The notes under the pieces are model-generated. The model saw only the letters and a list, made by a program, of their open reading frames with translations. It made no database searches and was not told the origin of the DNA. From Micromonosporaceae bacterium (GTDB taxonomy: Bacteria > Actinomycetota > Actinomycetes > Mycobacteriales > Micromonosporaceae): 8,519 bases of DNA. A program made the position numbers and the translations under genes. The stretch is taken from the NCBI GenBank assembly GCA_019690055.1, contig JADGGF010000174.1, positions 1-8,519 of the forward strand, written 5' to 3'. This document shows positions 1-6,303 of this stretch, piece after piece. Every line of letters starts with the position of its first letter. Position 1 is the first letter of the stretch.

Positions 1-1011
1 CAGCCGGGGGAAGGCGTACAGGGCGCCGCGCGGCTTGACGCAGGAGACGCCGGGGATCTCGTTGAGCAGCCGCCAGGCCGCGTCGCGCTGGTCGGCCAGC
101 CGCCCGCCGGGCAGCACCAGGTCGTTGATGCTCTGGTAACCCCCGAGGGCGGTCTGCACCGCGTGCTGGCTTGGCACGTTCGGGCACAGCCGCATGTTCG
201 CGAGGATCTCCAACCCCTCGATGTAGCTGGTGGCGTGCTGCTTGGGGCCGGAGAGCACCATCCAGCCGGTCCGGAAGCCGGCCACCCGGTACGCCTTGGA
301 CAGGCCGTTGAACGTCAGGCACAGCAGGTCCGGGGCGACAGCCGCCGTGCAGGTGTGGGTGGCGCCGTCGTAGAGGATCTTGTCGTAGATCTCGTCCGAG
401 AACAGCATCAGGTTGTGCCGCCGGGCGAGCTCGGCGATCTGCTCCAGCGTGGGCCGGTCGTAGACGGCACCGGTGGGATTGTTGGGGTTGATGACCACGA
501 TGGCCCGGGTCCTGGGCGTGATCTTCGCGGCCATGTCGTCGAGGTCGGGCTGCCAGTCGGCGCTCTCGTCGCAGCGGTAGTGCACGGCGGTCCCCCCGCA
601 CAGCGTCACCGCGGCGGTCCAGAGTGGATAGTCGGGGGACGGGATGAGCACCTCGTCGCCGTTGTTCAGCAACGCCTGCAGCGACATCTGAATGAGCTCG
701 GAGACCCCGTTGCCGAGCCAGACGTCCTCGATGTCGACGCCCGTGATGCCCTTCTCCTGGTAATGCTGGACGACGGCGCGCCGGGCCGTCAGCAGGCCCT
801 TGGAGTCGCCGTAGCCATGGGCGTTCGGCAGGTTGAGGATGATGTCCTGCAACATCTCCTCGGGCGCCTCGAAGCCGAAGGGCGCCGGGTTGCCGATGTT
901 CAGCTTGAGGATGCGGTGGCCGTCGGCCTCCATCCGCTTGGCTTCCTGCATGACCGGGCCGCGGATGTCATAACAGACGTTGGCCAGCTTCGCCGACTGG
1001 GAGACCTCCAT
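1..1011 (-). CDS. alaA: AlaA-like PLP-dependent aminotransferase (class I/II), C-terminus cut by window edge
   Basis: Probably converts pyruvate plus glutamate to alanine plus 2-oxoglutarate in the cytosol, using pyridoxal phosphate. The reverse strand is open for exactly 337 codons to the left edge. Visible landmarks are the N-terminal LANVCYDIRGPV, the glycine loop NIGNPAPFGF (about residues 38-47), NPNNPTG (175-181), SDEIYDK, and the PLP Schiff-base lysine K239 in GLSKAYR, followed by RTGW. The last visible stretch, KPRGALYAFPRL, matches the C-terminal domain of this family. Relatives are about 400 residues, so some 65 are missing. I chose ATG at 1011 because a TAGGCT -10 box ends 8 nt upstream, implying a near-leaderless message, and the family start fits. 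An in-frame GTG at about 1041 is the alternative. It is transcribed divergently from the GntR regulator. The exact substrate (alanine or another amino acid) is inferred from similarity to AlaA. Confidence 0.93.
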   Translation of the reverse strand, partial: MEVSQSAKLANVCYDIRGPVMQEAKRMEADGHRILKLNIGNPAPFGFEAPEEMLQDIILNLPNAHGYGDSKGLLTARRAVVQHYQEKGITGVDIEDVWLGNGVSELIQMSLQALLNNGDEVLIPSPDYPLWTAAVTLCGGTAVHYRCDESADWQPDLDDMAAKITPRTRAIVVINPNNPTGAVYDRPTLEQIAELARRHNLMLFSDEIYDKILYDGATHTCTAAVAPDLLCLTFNGLSKAYRVAGFRTGWMVLSGPKQHATSYIEGLEILANMRLCPNVPSQHAVQTALGGYQSINDLVLPGGRLADQRDAAWRLLNEIPGVSCVKPRGALYAFPRL

Positions 1012-1019
1012 GGCGTCCC

Positions 1020-1025
1020 AGCCTA
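1020..1025 (-). promoter_or_regulatory. -10 box TAGGCT of the aminotransferase gene
   Basis: Read on the minus strand this is TAGGCT, ending 8 nt before the ATG at 1011. The spacing implies transcription starting at or just before the start codon, as in many leaderless actinobacterial genes. No convincing -35 hexamer is visible upstream. Confidence 0.4.
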
Positions 1026-1105
1026 TGCCGCCCGGACTCACCCCCCGCAGGGTTTACCCGGACCCCTCCCACTGGCCGGGACGCCGCCGCTCCGGACACC
1101 GCACC

Positions 1106-1126
1106 CCCAGAAAGTCACTTTCTGGG
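1106..1126. promoter_or_regulatory. Perfect palindrome, operator-like (copy 1)
   Basis: CCCAGAAAGT and ACTTTCTGGG are perfect 10-bp inverted arms around a single central C at 1116. It sits between the divergent aminotransferase and GntR genes. The size and symmetry suit a dimeric regulator, and the adjacent GntR protein is the obvious candidate. It is not the usual HutC-type GTnTAnAC core, so that assignment is inference. A short repeated intergenic element is the alternative. Confidence 0.6.
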
Positions 1127-1147
1127 CATCCGGTGGCATCACTGCAC

Positions 1148-1168
1148 CCCAGGAAGTCACTTTCTGGG
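1148..1168. promoter_or_regulatory. Near-perfect palindrome, operator-like (copy 2)
   Basis: The arms are CCCAGGAAGT and ACTTTCTGGG around a central C at 1158, with one mismatch relative to copy 1. The flanks are also shared: both copies begin GCACCCC and end TCTGGGCA, so the direct repeat is about 27 bp. The centres are 42 bp apart, four turns of B-DNA, placing both copies on the same helix face. Confidence 0.58.
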
Positions 1169-1255
1169 CACCTGGAAGGCGCTGAGCCCAGGCGCCGGTC
1201 GGCCTGGACAGCCGTGTGCGCGGCGGGTCACCACCCGTACGCCGTCCTAGGAAGC

Positions 1256-1261
1256 TAGGCT
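1256..1261 (+). promoter_or_regulatory. -10 box TAGGCT of the gntR-type gene
   Basis: TAGGCT ends 6 nt before the ATG at 1268, so the transcript could begin at the A of the ATG (leaderless). No clear -35 is visible at the matching distance. The palindromes lie about 90-150 bp upstream. Confidence 0.4.
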
Positions 1262-1267
1262 TACAGC

Positions 1268-2098
1268 ATGACCGACCCGATCGGGACCGGCGCCGGGGGC
1301 ATCGAGGGCGTCGGCGTGAACCCCGGCGCGGCCGAGCACCCGCACCGCCAGATCGCCGCGTCCCTGCGCAACCGCATCCGCGCCGGTGAATGGGGGCCCG
1401 GGGAGAAGCTGCCGTCGATACCCGCGCTGGCTCAGGCGTACGGGGTGGCCAAGCAGACGATCCAGCGGACCATCGACCAGCTCCGGGTGGAGGGGCTGCT
1501 GATCACCCGCCCCGGCAGCGGCACGTACGTGCGCGGCACCCGACGCCGGCTGAGTCGGCTCGCCCGCGCCCGCTACGGGACGCGCCGGGGCTACCACGTC
1601 GACCTCGCCGCGCGGTACCGCCAGACCCTCACCGAGGTCGGCGTGGTGCCGGCCCCGCCCGAGGTCACCGAGGCCTTCGGCGTGCCCGCCGACACGCCCC
1701 TGCTGGTGCGTCGGCACCTCGTGCGCACGGACGAGGACCAGCCGGTCGAGGTGGGCGCCTCCTGGTTCCTGCCGGCCGACGTCGCGGGAACGTCCATCAT
1801 GGACAGCCGAGCGTACGGCCGCCCGCTGTACCAGGAGGTCGAGGAGCAGACCGGCCGGCGGTACGTGACCGCCGAGGACCGCCTCACCGCCCGCCTGCCG
1901 TCCCGCGAGGAGGCGGCCGCCCTGCGCATCCGGCCGGACACGCCGGTGCTGCATCTGGTCCACATTGGATACGACGGCGACCGCCGGCCGATCGAGGTGG
2001 CGACCGCGACCTGGCCCGGGCCGGTGACCACGCTCGTCGAGACCTACCCGGTGCCGGAGCCACTGCCCGACACCGATCCCGACATCAGCCTCGACTGA
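1268..2098 (+). CDS. GntR-family transcriptional regulator, HutC/UTRA subtype
   Basis: This is a predicted cytosolic DNA-binding dimer that senses a small ligand. An N-terminal winged helix-turn-helix spans about residues 26-88: HRQIAASLRNRIRAGEW opens it, the recognition region is YGVAKQTIQRTIDQL, and GLLITRPGSGTYV forms the wing. A C-terminal UTRA ligand domain spans about 105-260, recognisable by LVRRHLVRTDEDQPVEV, SWFLPADV and the late strand PIEVATATWPG. At 276 aa it is slightly longer than typical because of about 23 Gly/Ala-rich residues before the HTH. ATG 1268 fits a leaderless start. GTG 1316 is a real alternative, preceded 7 nt upstream by a GAGGG Shine-Dalgarno at 1304-1308, and it keeps the whole HTH. 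The ligand cannot be told from sequence. Autoregulation through the 1106-1168 palindromes, and control of the aminotransferase, are inferences from position. Confidence 0.92.
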   Translation: MTDPIGTGAGGIEGVGVNPGAAEHPHRQIAASLRNRIRAGEWGPGEKLPSIPALAQAYGVAKQTIQRTIDQLRVEGLLITRPGSGTYVRGTRRRLSRLARARYGTRRGYHVDLAARYRQTLTEVGVVPAPPEVTEAFGVPADTPLLVRRHLVRTDEDQPVEVGASWFLPADVAGTSIMDSRAYGRPLYQEVEEQTGRRYVTAEDRLTARLPSREEAAALRIRPDTPVLHLVHIGYDGDRRPIEVATATWPGPVTTLVETYPVPEPLPDTDPDISLD

Positions 2099-2220
2099 GC
2101 CTCGGCCACGAAATCCCCCGCAGCTCGGCGGAGCGGAATCGGCGCGCAATCAGTCCGCGTGCGCAGGCGTGGCAGAATCCAGGTGCCGTCGAGTCGGGCT
2201 GGCCGTCACAGGAGGCGTCC

Positions 2221-2796
2221 GTGGACATCGCCGCGTTGCAGACCCTGACCACGCTGCTGGTCCGGCAGCGGATCACCCTCATGATCAATCGGTACGAGGT
2301 GTGGGCCGCTGACCCTGCCGGCACGCCGACCGCGATGGTCGGTTTCGTCGAGCAGAAGCGCCTGGCCATGCGGGAACAGGTCACTGTTTACACCGACGAA
2401 TCGAGAAGTGCGGTGCTGACCGGCTTCAAGGCCCGACAGATCATCGACCTCGGCGCCACCTACGACGTGACCGACCACACCGGCGCTCCGATCGGCAACT
2501 TCCGCAAGGATTTCGCCCGCTCCCTGCTGCGCTCGACGTGGCATCTGGAGCAGCCCGGCCTGCCCACGACCACCGGCGAGGAGCGCAGCGTCGTCGTCGC
2601 TCTCCTGCGTCGCTTCTCCGAGATCGACTTCCTGCCGTACCACTTCGACTTCGTCACGGCGGGCGCACCGTCCTTCTCGGTCGAGAAGAAGTGGGGCCTG
2701 CGGGACACGTACGTGGTCCGCATCCACAACCCGCAACTGGACCGACGGCTGGTGATCACGATGGCCGTGGCCCTGGACGCCCTGCAGGGCCGCTGA
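2221..2796 (+). CDS. LURP-one-related / scramblase-like (tubby-type barrel) protein
   Basis: 191 aa, GTG start chosen because a perfect AGGAGG lies at 2210-2215, 5 nt upstream. An upstream extension in the same frame would read through the end of the GntR gene and is rejected. The protein begins with a helix (IAALQTLTTLLVRQRITLM) and then has an alternating strand pattern: NRYEVWAADPAGTPTAMVGFVEQK, VTVYTDESRSAVLTGFKARQ, TYDVTDHTGAPIGNFRKDF, and late strands ending VVRIHNPQLDRRLVITMAVALDAL. The nucleated strand order and the motif 'D-x-x-G-x-x-I-G-x-F-x-K' are typical of the LURP-one/phospholipid-scramblase-like beta barrel family. No signal peptide or transmembrane helix is evident. The biochemical role of bacterial members is not established. 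The next gene follows 89 nt later on the same strand and may be co-transcribed. Confidence 0.8.
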   Translation: MDIAALQTLTTLLVRQRITLMINRYEVWAADPAGTPTAMVGFVEQKRLAMREQVTVYTDESRSAVLTGFKARQIIDLGATYDVTDHTGAPIGNFRKDFARSLLRSTWHLEQPGLPTTTGEERSVVVALLRRFSEIDFLPYHFDFVTAGAPSFSVEKKWGLRDTYVVRIHNPQLDRRLVITMAVALDALQGR

Positions 2797-2885
2797 GCCC
2801 GGTCGGTCGCCCACGGGTCCCCGTGCCCGAGCTGATCGCGTACGACCTGGTAGCCTCAGCCATCTTCGCTGAAACAGGGGGACCC

Positions 2886-3797
2886 GTGAATACCGATCCA
2901 TCAGAGAACGTCGTCGTGTTCGACCTCGGCGGCCCCCAGCCGTACGTGTCGACGGCACCGGCCCGCGCCGACGACGGCATCGAACGGGCCTGGTTCGCCC
3001 TGCCGATCGACCACCAGGCCGACGCCGGCAAGGTCAGGCGAATCTACAGCGAGTGGCAGCCGTCGGCCACGGACGAGGAGTTCATTCTCCGTACGTTCCC
3101 CAAGGTCGAGGTGGCCTACAGCTTCCCGCGCCCGGACCCCGACGGTTGGGACGCGGCGTTCGCCGAGGCTCGACGGGTGATGGCGCAGGCTATCGCCGAC
3201 CGCGAGGCCGAGCAGGCCAAGGAGAGAATGGAGCACGTCAGCAGCGCCGGCGAAATCCTGCCAGTGCTGTGGAGCCAATCCTCGCCGCGGGTGGGGATGC
3301 TCGAGTTCCTGCCCCACCGGACGGTGGTACCCGGTCGGCTGTACGTCACGGTCGCCAAGGTCGCCCCGACGCCCCACGGAACGATCGGCATGGTCCACCT
3401 CGGACCGGGTGAGCTCGGCGACCGCCCGTTCGAGGACGCCCTGGCCGAGGGCGGCGACAACCTGACCCGCGGCCTGCGCGTCGAGGGGCGCGTCCCGCCC
3501 GGCGGCGATCCGAGCCGGCCCGACATGCTGGTCGTCCAGCGGGAGGGCACCCACGCGTCGTCGGTGGTGGCGGTGCCCGACATTCTCCGGCAGCTGTCGA
3601 CGTTCCTGGGCGACGCGCGAATGCTCGTCGCCGTGCCCGATCCCGACATCGTCCTGGTGACCCGTCAGGACTCGGCGTTCGCCGAGGACCTGCGGCAGGC
3701 CGTCCTCACCTCGGACTGCCCGTCGGCCGAGCTCGTACCGACGCTGCTCGCCGTGGACCCGACCGGGATCCACGTCGTCGCGGAACGTCCGGCGTAG
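2886..3797 (+). CDS. Hypothetical protein with YtpQ/DUF1444-like C-terminal region
   Basis: 303 aa, GTG start supported by the G-rich AGGGGGA at 2876-2882. The reading frame stays open far upstream inside the previous gene, but that part is only an overlap shadow. Residues 1-100 have no family I recognise. A charged helix (about 88-117, AFAEARRVMAQAIADREAEQ) leads into a region resembling Bacillus YtpQ (DUF1444). The order of features matches: ILPVLWS, a strand LYVTVAKV, an 'N-L-R'-like turn (DNLTRGLRVEGR), DMLVVQREGTHASSVV, a helix, then MLVAVPDPDIVLVTRQD and a closing helix before PTLLAVDPTGIHVV. DUF1444 proteins have no known function. It is probably cytosolic, since there is no signal or membrane segment. 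A TAGCCT -10-like hexamer at 2851-2856 could give it a separate promoter, so operon membership with the LURP-like gene is possible but not certain. Confidence 0.8.
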   Translation: MNTDPSENVVVFDLGGPQPYVSTAPARADDGIERAWFALPIDHQADAGKVRRIYSEWQPSATDEEFILRTFPKVEVAYSFPRPDPDGWDAAFAEARRVMAQAIADREAEQAKERMEHVSSAGEILPVLWSQSSPRVGMLEFLPHRTVVPGRLYVTVAKVAPTPHGTIGMVHLGPGELGDRPFEDALAEGGDNLTRGLRVEGRVPPGGDPSRPDMLVVQREGTHASSVVAVPDILRQLSTFLGDARMLVAVPDPDIVLVTRQDSAFAEDLRQAVLTSDCPSAELVPTLLAVDPTGIHVVAERPA

Positions 3798-3853
3798 GGT
3801 CATCTTTCCGTCGCCGATGGCGGTTGAACCGGCCCGTACGCTCCGCAGCGTGG

Positions 3854-3859
3854 TAGGCT
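3854..3859 (+). promoter_or_regulatory. -10 box TAGGCT upstream of csp
   Basis: TGG immediately precedes TAGGCT, as in the putative -10 at 2851. A TTGAAC at 3824-3829 is too far (24 bp) to be its -35, so the promoter would rely on the -10 region. A start near 3866 would give a leader of about 150 nt, comparable to the long leaders of cold-shock genes. Confidence 0.4.
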
Positions 3860-3865
3860 TGCACC

Positions 3866-4014
3866 GTTGCAGTGACGATTTTCGAATACTTCGCCTCCGC
3901 CGTATCGTGCTTGGTGAGTATTGACCCAAGCGTTTCAATCTTTGGTCACGTTGATCAGCACCGTAACCCGGTCCGCGCGGTGCAGACCGGAACTTGTTCA
4001 CTCAGGGAGACAAC
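3866..4014 (+). promoter_or_regulatory. Long structured 5' leader of csp, candidate RNA thermosensor
   Basis: About 150 nt, visibly less GC-rich than its surroundings, with two pairs of overlapping helices. First pair: GCTTGG 3909-3914 with CCAAGC 3926-3931, against GACCCAAG 3923-3930 with CTTTGGTC 3940-3947 (one mismatch). These share the central strand and exclude each other. Second pair: GCACCG 3958-3963 with CGGTGC 3978-3983, and CCGGTC 3968-3973 with GACCGG 3985-3990. These are interleaved, so they form either a pseudoknot or a switch. ACGAT near 3873 could also pair with ATCGT near 3903. The Shine-Dalgarno GGGAG (4005-4009) follows 14 nt after the last helix. Temperature-controlled refolding is inferred by analogy with the E. 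coli cspA leader. Confidence 0.5.
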
Positions 4015-4218
4015 GTGGCGACAGGCACGGTCAAGTGGTTCAACGCCGACAAGGGTTTCGGCTTCATCACCCCGGACGACGGCAGCGGCGACGTGTTCGC
4101 CCATTTCTCGGCCATTAGCGGCAGCGGGTTCCGCAGCCTGGAGGAGAACCAGCGGGTGAGCTACACGGTCACCAAGGGCCCGAAGGGTCCCCAGGCCGCC
4201 GACATCCAGCGTCTGTAA
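4015..4218 (+). CDS. Cold-shock protein (CspA-family, single CSD)
   Basis: 67-aa single-stranded nucleic-acid-binding OB fold. It binds RNA and ssDNA in the cytoplasm, melting mRNA structure at low temperature. The whole protein is the cold-shock domain: GTVKWFNADKGFGFITP carries RNP1 (KGFGFIT, residues 13-19) and DVFAHFSAI carries RNP2 (about 26-34), with FRSLEENQRVSYTV and GPQAADIQRL closing the barrel. Length and both motifs are standard for the family. GTG 4015 was chosen over an in-frame TTG at 3994 because GGGAG lies 5 nt upstream and VATGTVKWFN is the usual family N-terminus. The long leader and the following hairpin suggest post-transcriptional control. The desaturase begins 58 nt downstream. 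Not every actinobacterial Csp is cold-induced, so cold induction is an inference. Confidence 0.96.
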   Translation: MATGTVKWFNADKGFGFITPDDGSGDVFAHFSAISGSGFRSLEENQRVSYTVTKGPKGPQAADIQRL

Positions 4219-4230
4219 GACCGAACACCG

Positions 4231-4260
4231 GTGGGCTGCCGGCCTCGCCCGGCGGCCCAC
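4231..4260 (+). terminator. Strong hairpin between csp and desaturase
   Basis: GTGGGCTGCCGG (4231-4242) pairs with CCGGCGGCCCAC (4249-4260) over 12 bp, one of them G-U, with a 6-nt loop. No T-run follows, so it is a terminator of the tail-less actinobacterial kind, an attenuator, or a stabilising 3' end for csp mRNA. If read-through occurs, the desaturase would be expressed at a lower level than csp from one transcript. Confidence 0.6.
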
Positions 4261-4276
4261 GTCCGTCGTCCCCGAA

Positions 4277-5359
4277 ATGGTCTCCATGGACACAGTGCTC
4301 GCCGCCCGTTCCGGCCCGTCCCAGACGGCAACGGTCGATGCGCGGCGGGGCAGCGACTACGCCGCTCTCCTCAGACAGGTGAAGGGCGCGGGCCTGCTCA
4401 ACCGCCGGCGCGGCTACTACGTCACCAAGATGATCGTGACCTGTGGTCTGCTGCTCGCGGGATGGACGGCCTTCGTCATCCTGGGCGACTCCTGGTGGCA
4501 GGTGCTCATCGCCGTCGTCCTCGCGTTCGTCTTCGGCCAGCTCGGCTTCATCGGGCACGATGCCGGGCACCGCCAGATCTTCCGGAGCGGACGGGCCAAC
4601 TACCTGGTGGGCATCCTACACGGCAATCTGGCCATCGGCCTGAGCTACGGCTGGTGGGTCGACAAGCACAACCGTCACCACGCGCATCCCAACCACGAGG
4701 ACCGCGATCCCGACGTCAAGATCGGCGCACTGGCCTTCACCCCTGGACAGGCGGCCGCCAAGACGGGACTGGTCCGCTTTATCGCCCGGCGCCAGCGGTA
4801 TTTCTTCCTGCCCCTGTTGCTGCTCGAAGCGATGCAGTTACATGTGTCGAGCATCCGCGCCCTCGCCGACCGCGGGCTGCGTCACCGGGCGGCCGAAATC
4901 ACCCTGATGGCCCTGCACGTGGTCGGCTACGCGTCCCTGCTGTTGACGGTGCTCTCCCCGGTGAAGGCACTCGTCTTCTTCATCGTCCACCAGGGACTGT
5001 TCGGGCTCTACCTCGGCCTGTCGTTCGCCCCGAATCACAAGGGAATGCCGATGCTCACCGGTGACGACGAGGCGGACTACCTACGCCGCCAGGTCCTCAC
5101 CGCCCGCAACATCCGCGGCGGCCCGGTGGTCGACTTCCTGCTCGGCGGCCTGAACTACCAGATCGAGCATCACCTCTTCCCCAGCATGCCCCGCCCGAAC
5201 CTGCGCAAGTCCCAACCACTGGTCCGCGCGTACTGCCAGCAGCACTGCGTCTCCTATCGGGAAACCACGCTCCTGCGCTCCTACGACGAGGCGCTGCGCC
5301 ACCTGCACGACGTCGGCCAGCCCCTGCGGTCACCAACCCCCGGTAAACCGCCTCCCTAA
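4277..5359 (+). CDS. Membrane fatty acid (acyl-CoA) desaturase, three-histidine-box type
   Basis: 360-aa integral membrane di-iron enzyme that introduces a cis double bond into a fatty acyl chain using O2 and electrons from a separate reductase. Histidine boxes are HDAGH (94-98), HNRHH followed by AH (131-137) and QIEHH (295-299). The QxxHH third box marks the DesA3/front-end-like subgroup rather than the HxxHH type. Hydrophobic segments lie at about 52-70, 74-93, 110-125, 176-186, 208-227 and 231-252. No fused cytochrome b5 domain is present and no reductase gene is in the window. It starts at ATG 4277 or ATG 4286. Neither has a clear Shine-Dalgarno, so translation may depend on upstream context. 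The neighbouring cold-shock gene suggests a role in keeping membranes fluid in the cold. Its stop overlaps that of the convergent gene. Confidence 0.93.
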   Translation: MVSMDTVLAARSGPSQTATVDARRGSDYAALLRQVKGAGLLNRRRGYYVTKMIVTCGLLLAGWTAFVILGDSWWQVLIAVVLAFVFGQLGFIGHDAGHRQIFRSGRANYLVGILHGNLAIGLSYGWWVDKHNRHHAHPNHEDRDPDVKIGALAFTPGQAAAKTGLVRFIARRQRYFFLPLLLLEAMQLHVSSIRALADRGLRHRAAEITLMALHVVGYASLLLTVLSPVKALVFFIVHQGLFGLYLGLSFAPNHKGMPMLTGDDEADYLRRQVLTARNIRGGPVVDFLLGGLNYQIEHHLFPSMPRPNLRKSQPLVRAYCQQHCVSYRETTLLRSYDEALRHLHDVGQPLRSPTPGKPPP

Positions 5360-5958
5360 GCCTCCCGCAGCCAGACGCGCAGCGGTCCCACCGTCACGAA
5401 CCCTGCTGCTCGCGCGGCGTCGAGGTCGGCGGCCGACTCGTAGCCGACCAGGGGCAGGCCCGGATAGCGGGCCGAGACGGCGGCGACCGCCTCGGGCCAC
5501 GGGTCATCCCCGAACACATTGGACAGTCCGACGACGCCGTCTGTACGGTTGGCGATCGCCCCGGCCACGACCTCGTCGCCGTCCAAGCGCGCCAGCACGG
5601 TCACCCGCGGGTCGTCGAGCAGCTCCGGGCGGAACACGTCACCGACACCATGGGCGGCGGCAAAGGCGCGCAGCTCATCGGCCGTCCGCACGGCGCGCCA
5701 CCTCGTGGCCCGCCCCGCCGTGGGGGCGCGACCCATCCACTCGGCCTCGAACAGCACCCGGAAGCCGGCCGGCGCCAGATCCAGGGCGGCGAAGCTGTCC
5801 TTGACCGAGCAACCCGCCGAGGCGTCGACGGCCCGGAGAACATCGTCCGCCCGGACGGTCTCATCGAGGGTGACCGCGTCCGGGTAGTAGGGCGGTGACC
5901 GATGCAGCGACACCCACAGGCCGCGGTGAACCGGGTGACCAGGCCGTGCGATCGGCAC
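5356..5958 (-). CDS. GNAT-like hypothetical protein
   Basis: 200 aa, GTG start. The N-terminal part has GLWVSLHRSPPYYPDAVTL and a conserved-looking GCSVKDSFAALDLAP (49-63), then GFRVLFEAEW. The C-terminal half resembles an acetyltransferase fold: VTVLARLDGDEVVAGAIANR (strand-turn-strand), GVVGLSNVFGD, then PLVGYESAADLDAARAAGFVTVGPLRVWL, the typical end of GNAT domains ('AGF-x-x-x-GPLRVW'). The canonical Q/R-x-x-G-x-G/A acetyl-CoA loop is not evident, so catalytic activity is uncertain. GTG 5958 is the first start after an in-frame TGA and has no good Shine-Dalgarno. GTG at 5913 is a shorter alternative but would lose the region before the conserved LWVS. Substrate unknown. Its stop (TAG, 5358-5356) overlaps the desaturase stop on the other strand. 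Confidence 0.75.
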   Translation of the reverse strand: MPIARPGHPVHRGLWVSLHRSPPYYPDAVTLDETVRADDVLRAVDASAGCSVKDSFAALDLAPAGFRVLFEAEWMGRAPTAGRATRWRAVRTADELRAFAAAHGVGDVFRPELLDDPRVTVLARLDGDEVVAGAIANRTDGVVGLSNVFGDDPWPEAVAAVSARYPGLPLVGYESAADLDAARAAGFVTVGPLRVWLREA

Positions 5959-6163
5959 ACGATGTCACACCAGCCGGCATTGTTGCGGGCGCATTCCTGG
6001 ACCGACGGCCTCACCGGCCAACCACCTCCGAACCGAACACCACCGGCACCGTACACCGGGGCGCGGCCGGCCGGGATCGATGACCCCCGTCGCTTTTGCT
6101 CCTACCTCACTGAGTGAAAAACTCGCAGGGTGCTCACGGCGCGACGGTGATCGTTTTCAGTCC

Positions 6164-6185
6164 AATCGGTTGGGGGAAACCGATT
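6164..6185. repeat. 8-bp inverted repeat, hairpin
   Basis: AATCGGTT and AACCGATT pair perfectly around a GGGGGA loop. No T-tract follows on either strand, so a terminator role is not supported. It could be an operator or chance. Confidence 0.35.
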
Positions 6186-6303
6186 CGCCGGAGTCCTCGG
6201 GAATACCGACAAACTCCCCAACTTCCTGCAGGGTACGCATCAGACGACCGCTACCGCTTCGCCGGTTGCGATCGGAACCCAGTACGCGGTCCGGTCAGAC
6301 GTG

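Noticed and set aside
163..1185. 340-codon plus-strand open frame over the left end
   Set aside because: It is the shadow of the aminotransferase on the opposite strand. Its translation is low-complexity and has no family features, whereas the minus strand shows NPNNPTG and GLSKAYR.
1390..2220. In-frame upstream extension of the LURP-like gene (open frame from 1390)
   Set aside because: It lies within the GntR coding region in another frame and is arginine/proline-rich noise. AGGAGG before GTG 2221 marks the true start.
2538..2885. Upstream extension of the YtpQ-like gene
   Set aside because: It overlaps the LURP-like gene out of frame. A G-rich Shine-Dalgarno directly precedes GTG 2886.
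2901..4001. 366-codon minus-strand open frame
   Set aside because: Antisense shadow of the YtpQ-like gene with histidine/arginine-rich composition and no domain.
4231..5064. 277-codon plus-strand frame overlapping the desaturase
   Set aside because: Alternative frame of the desaturase; the true frame carries all three histidine boxes.
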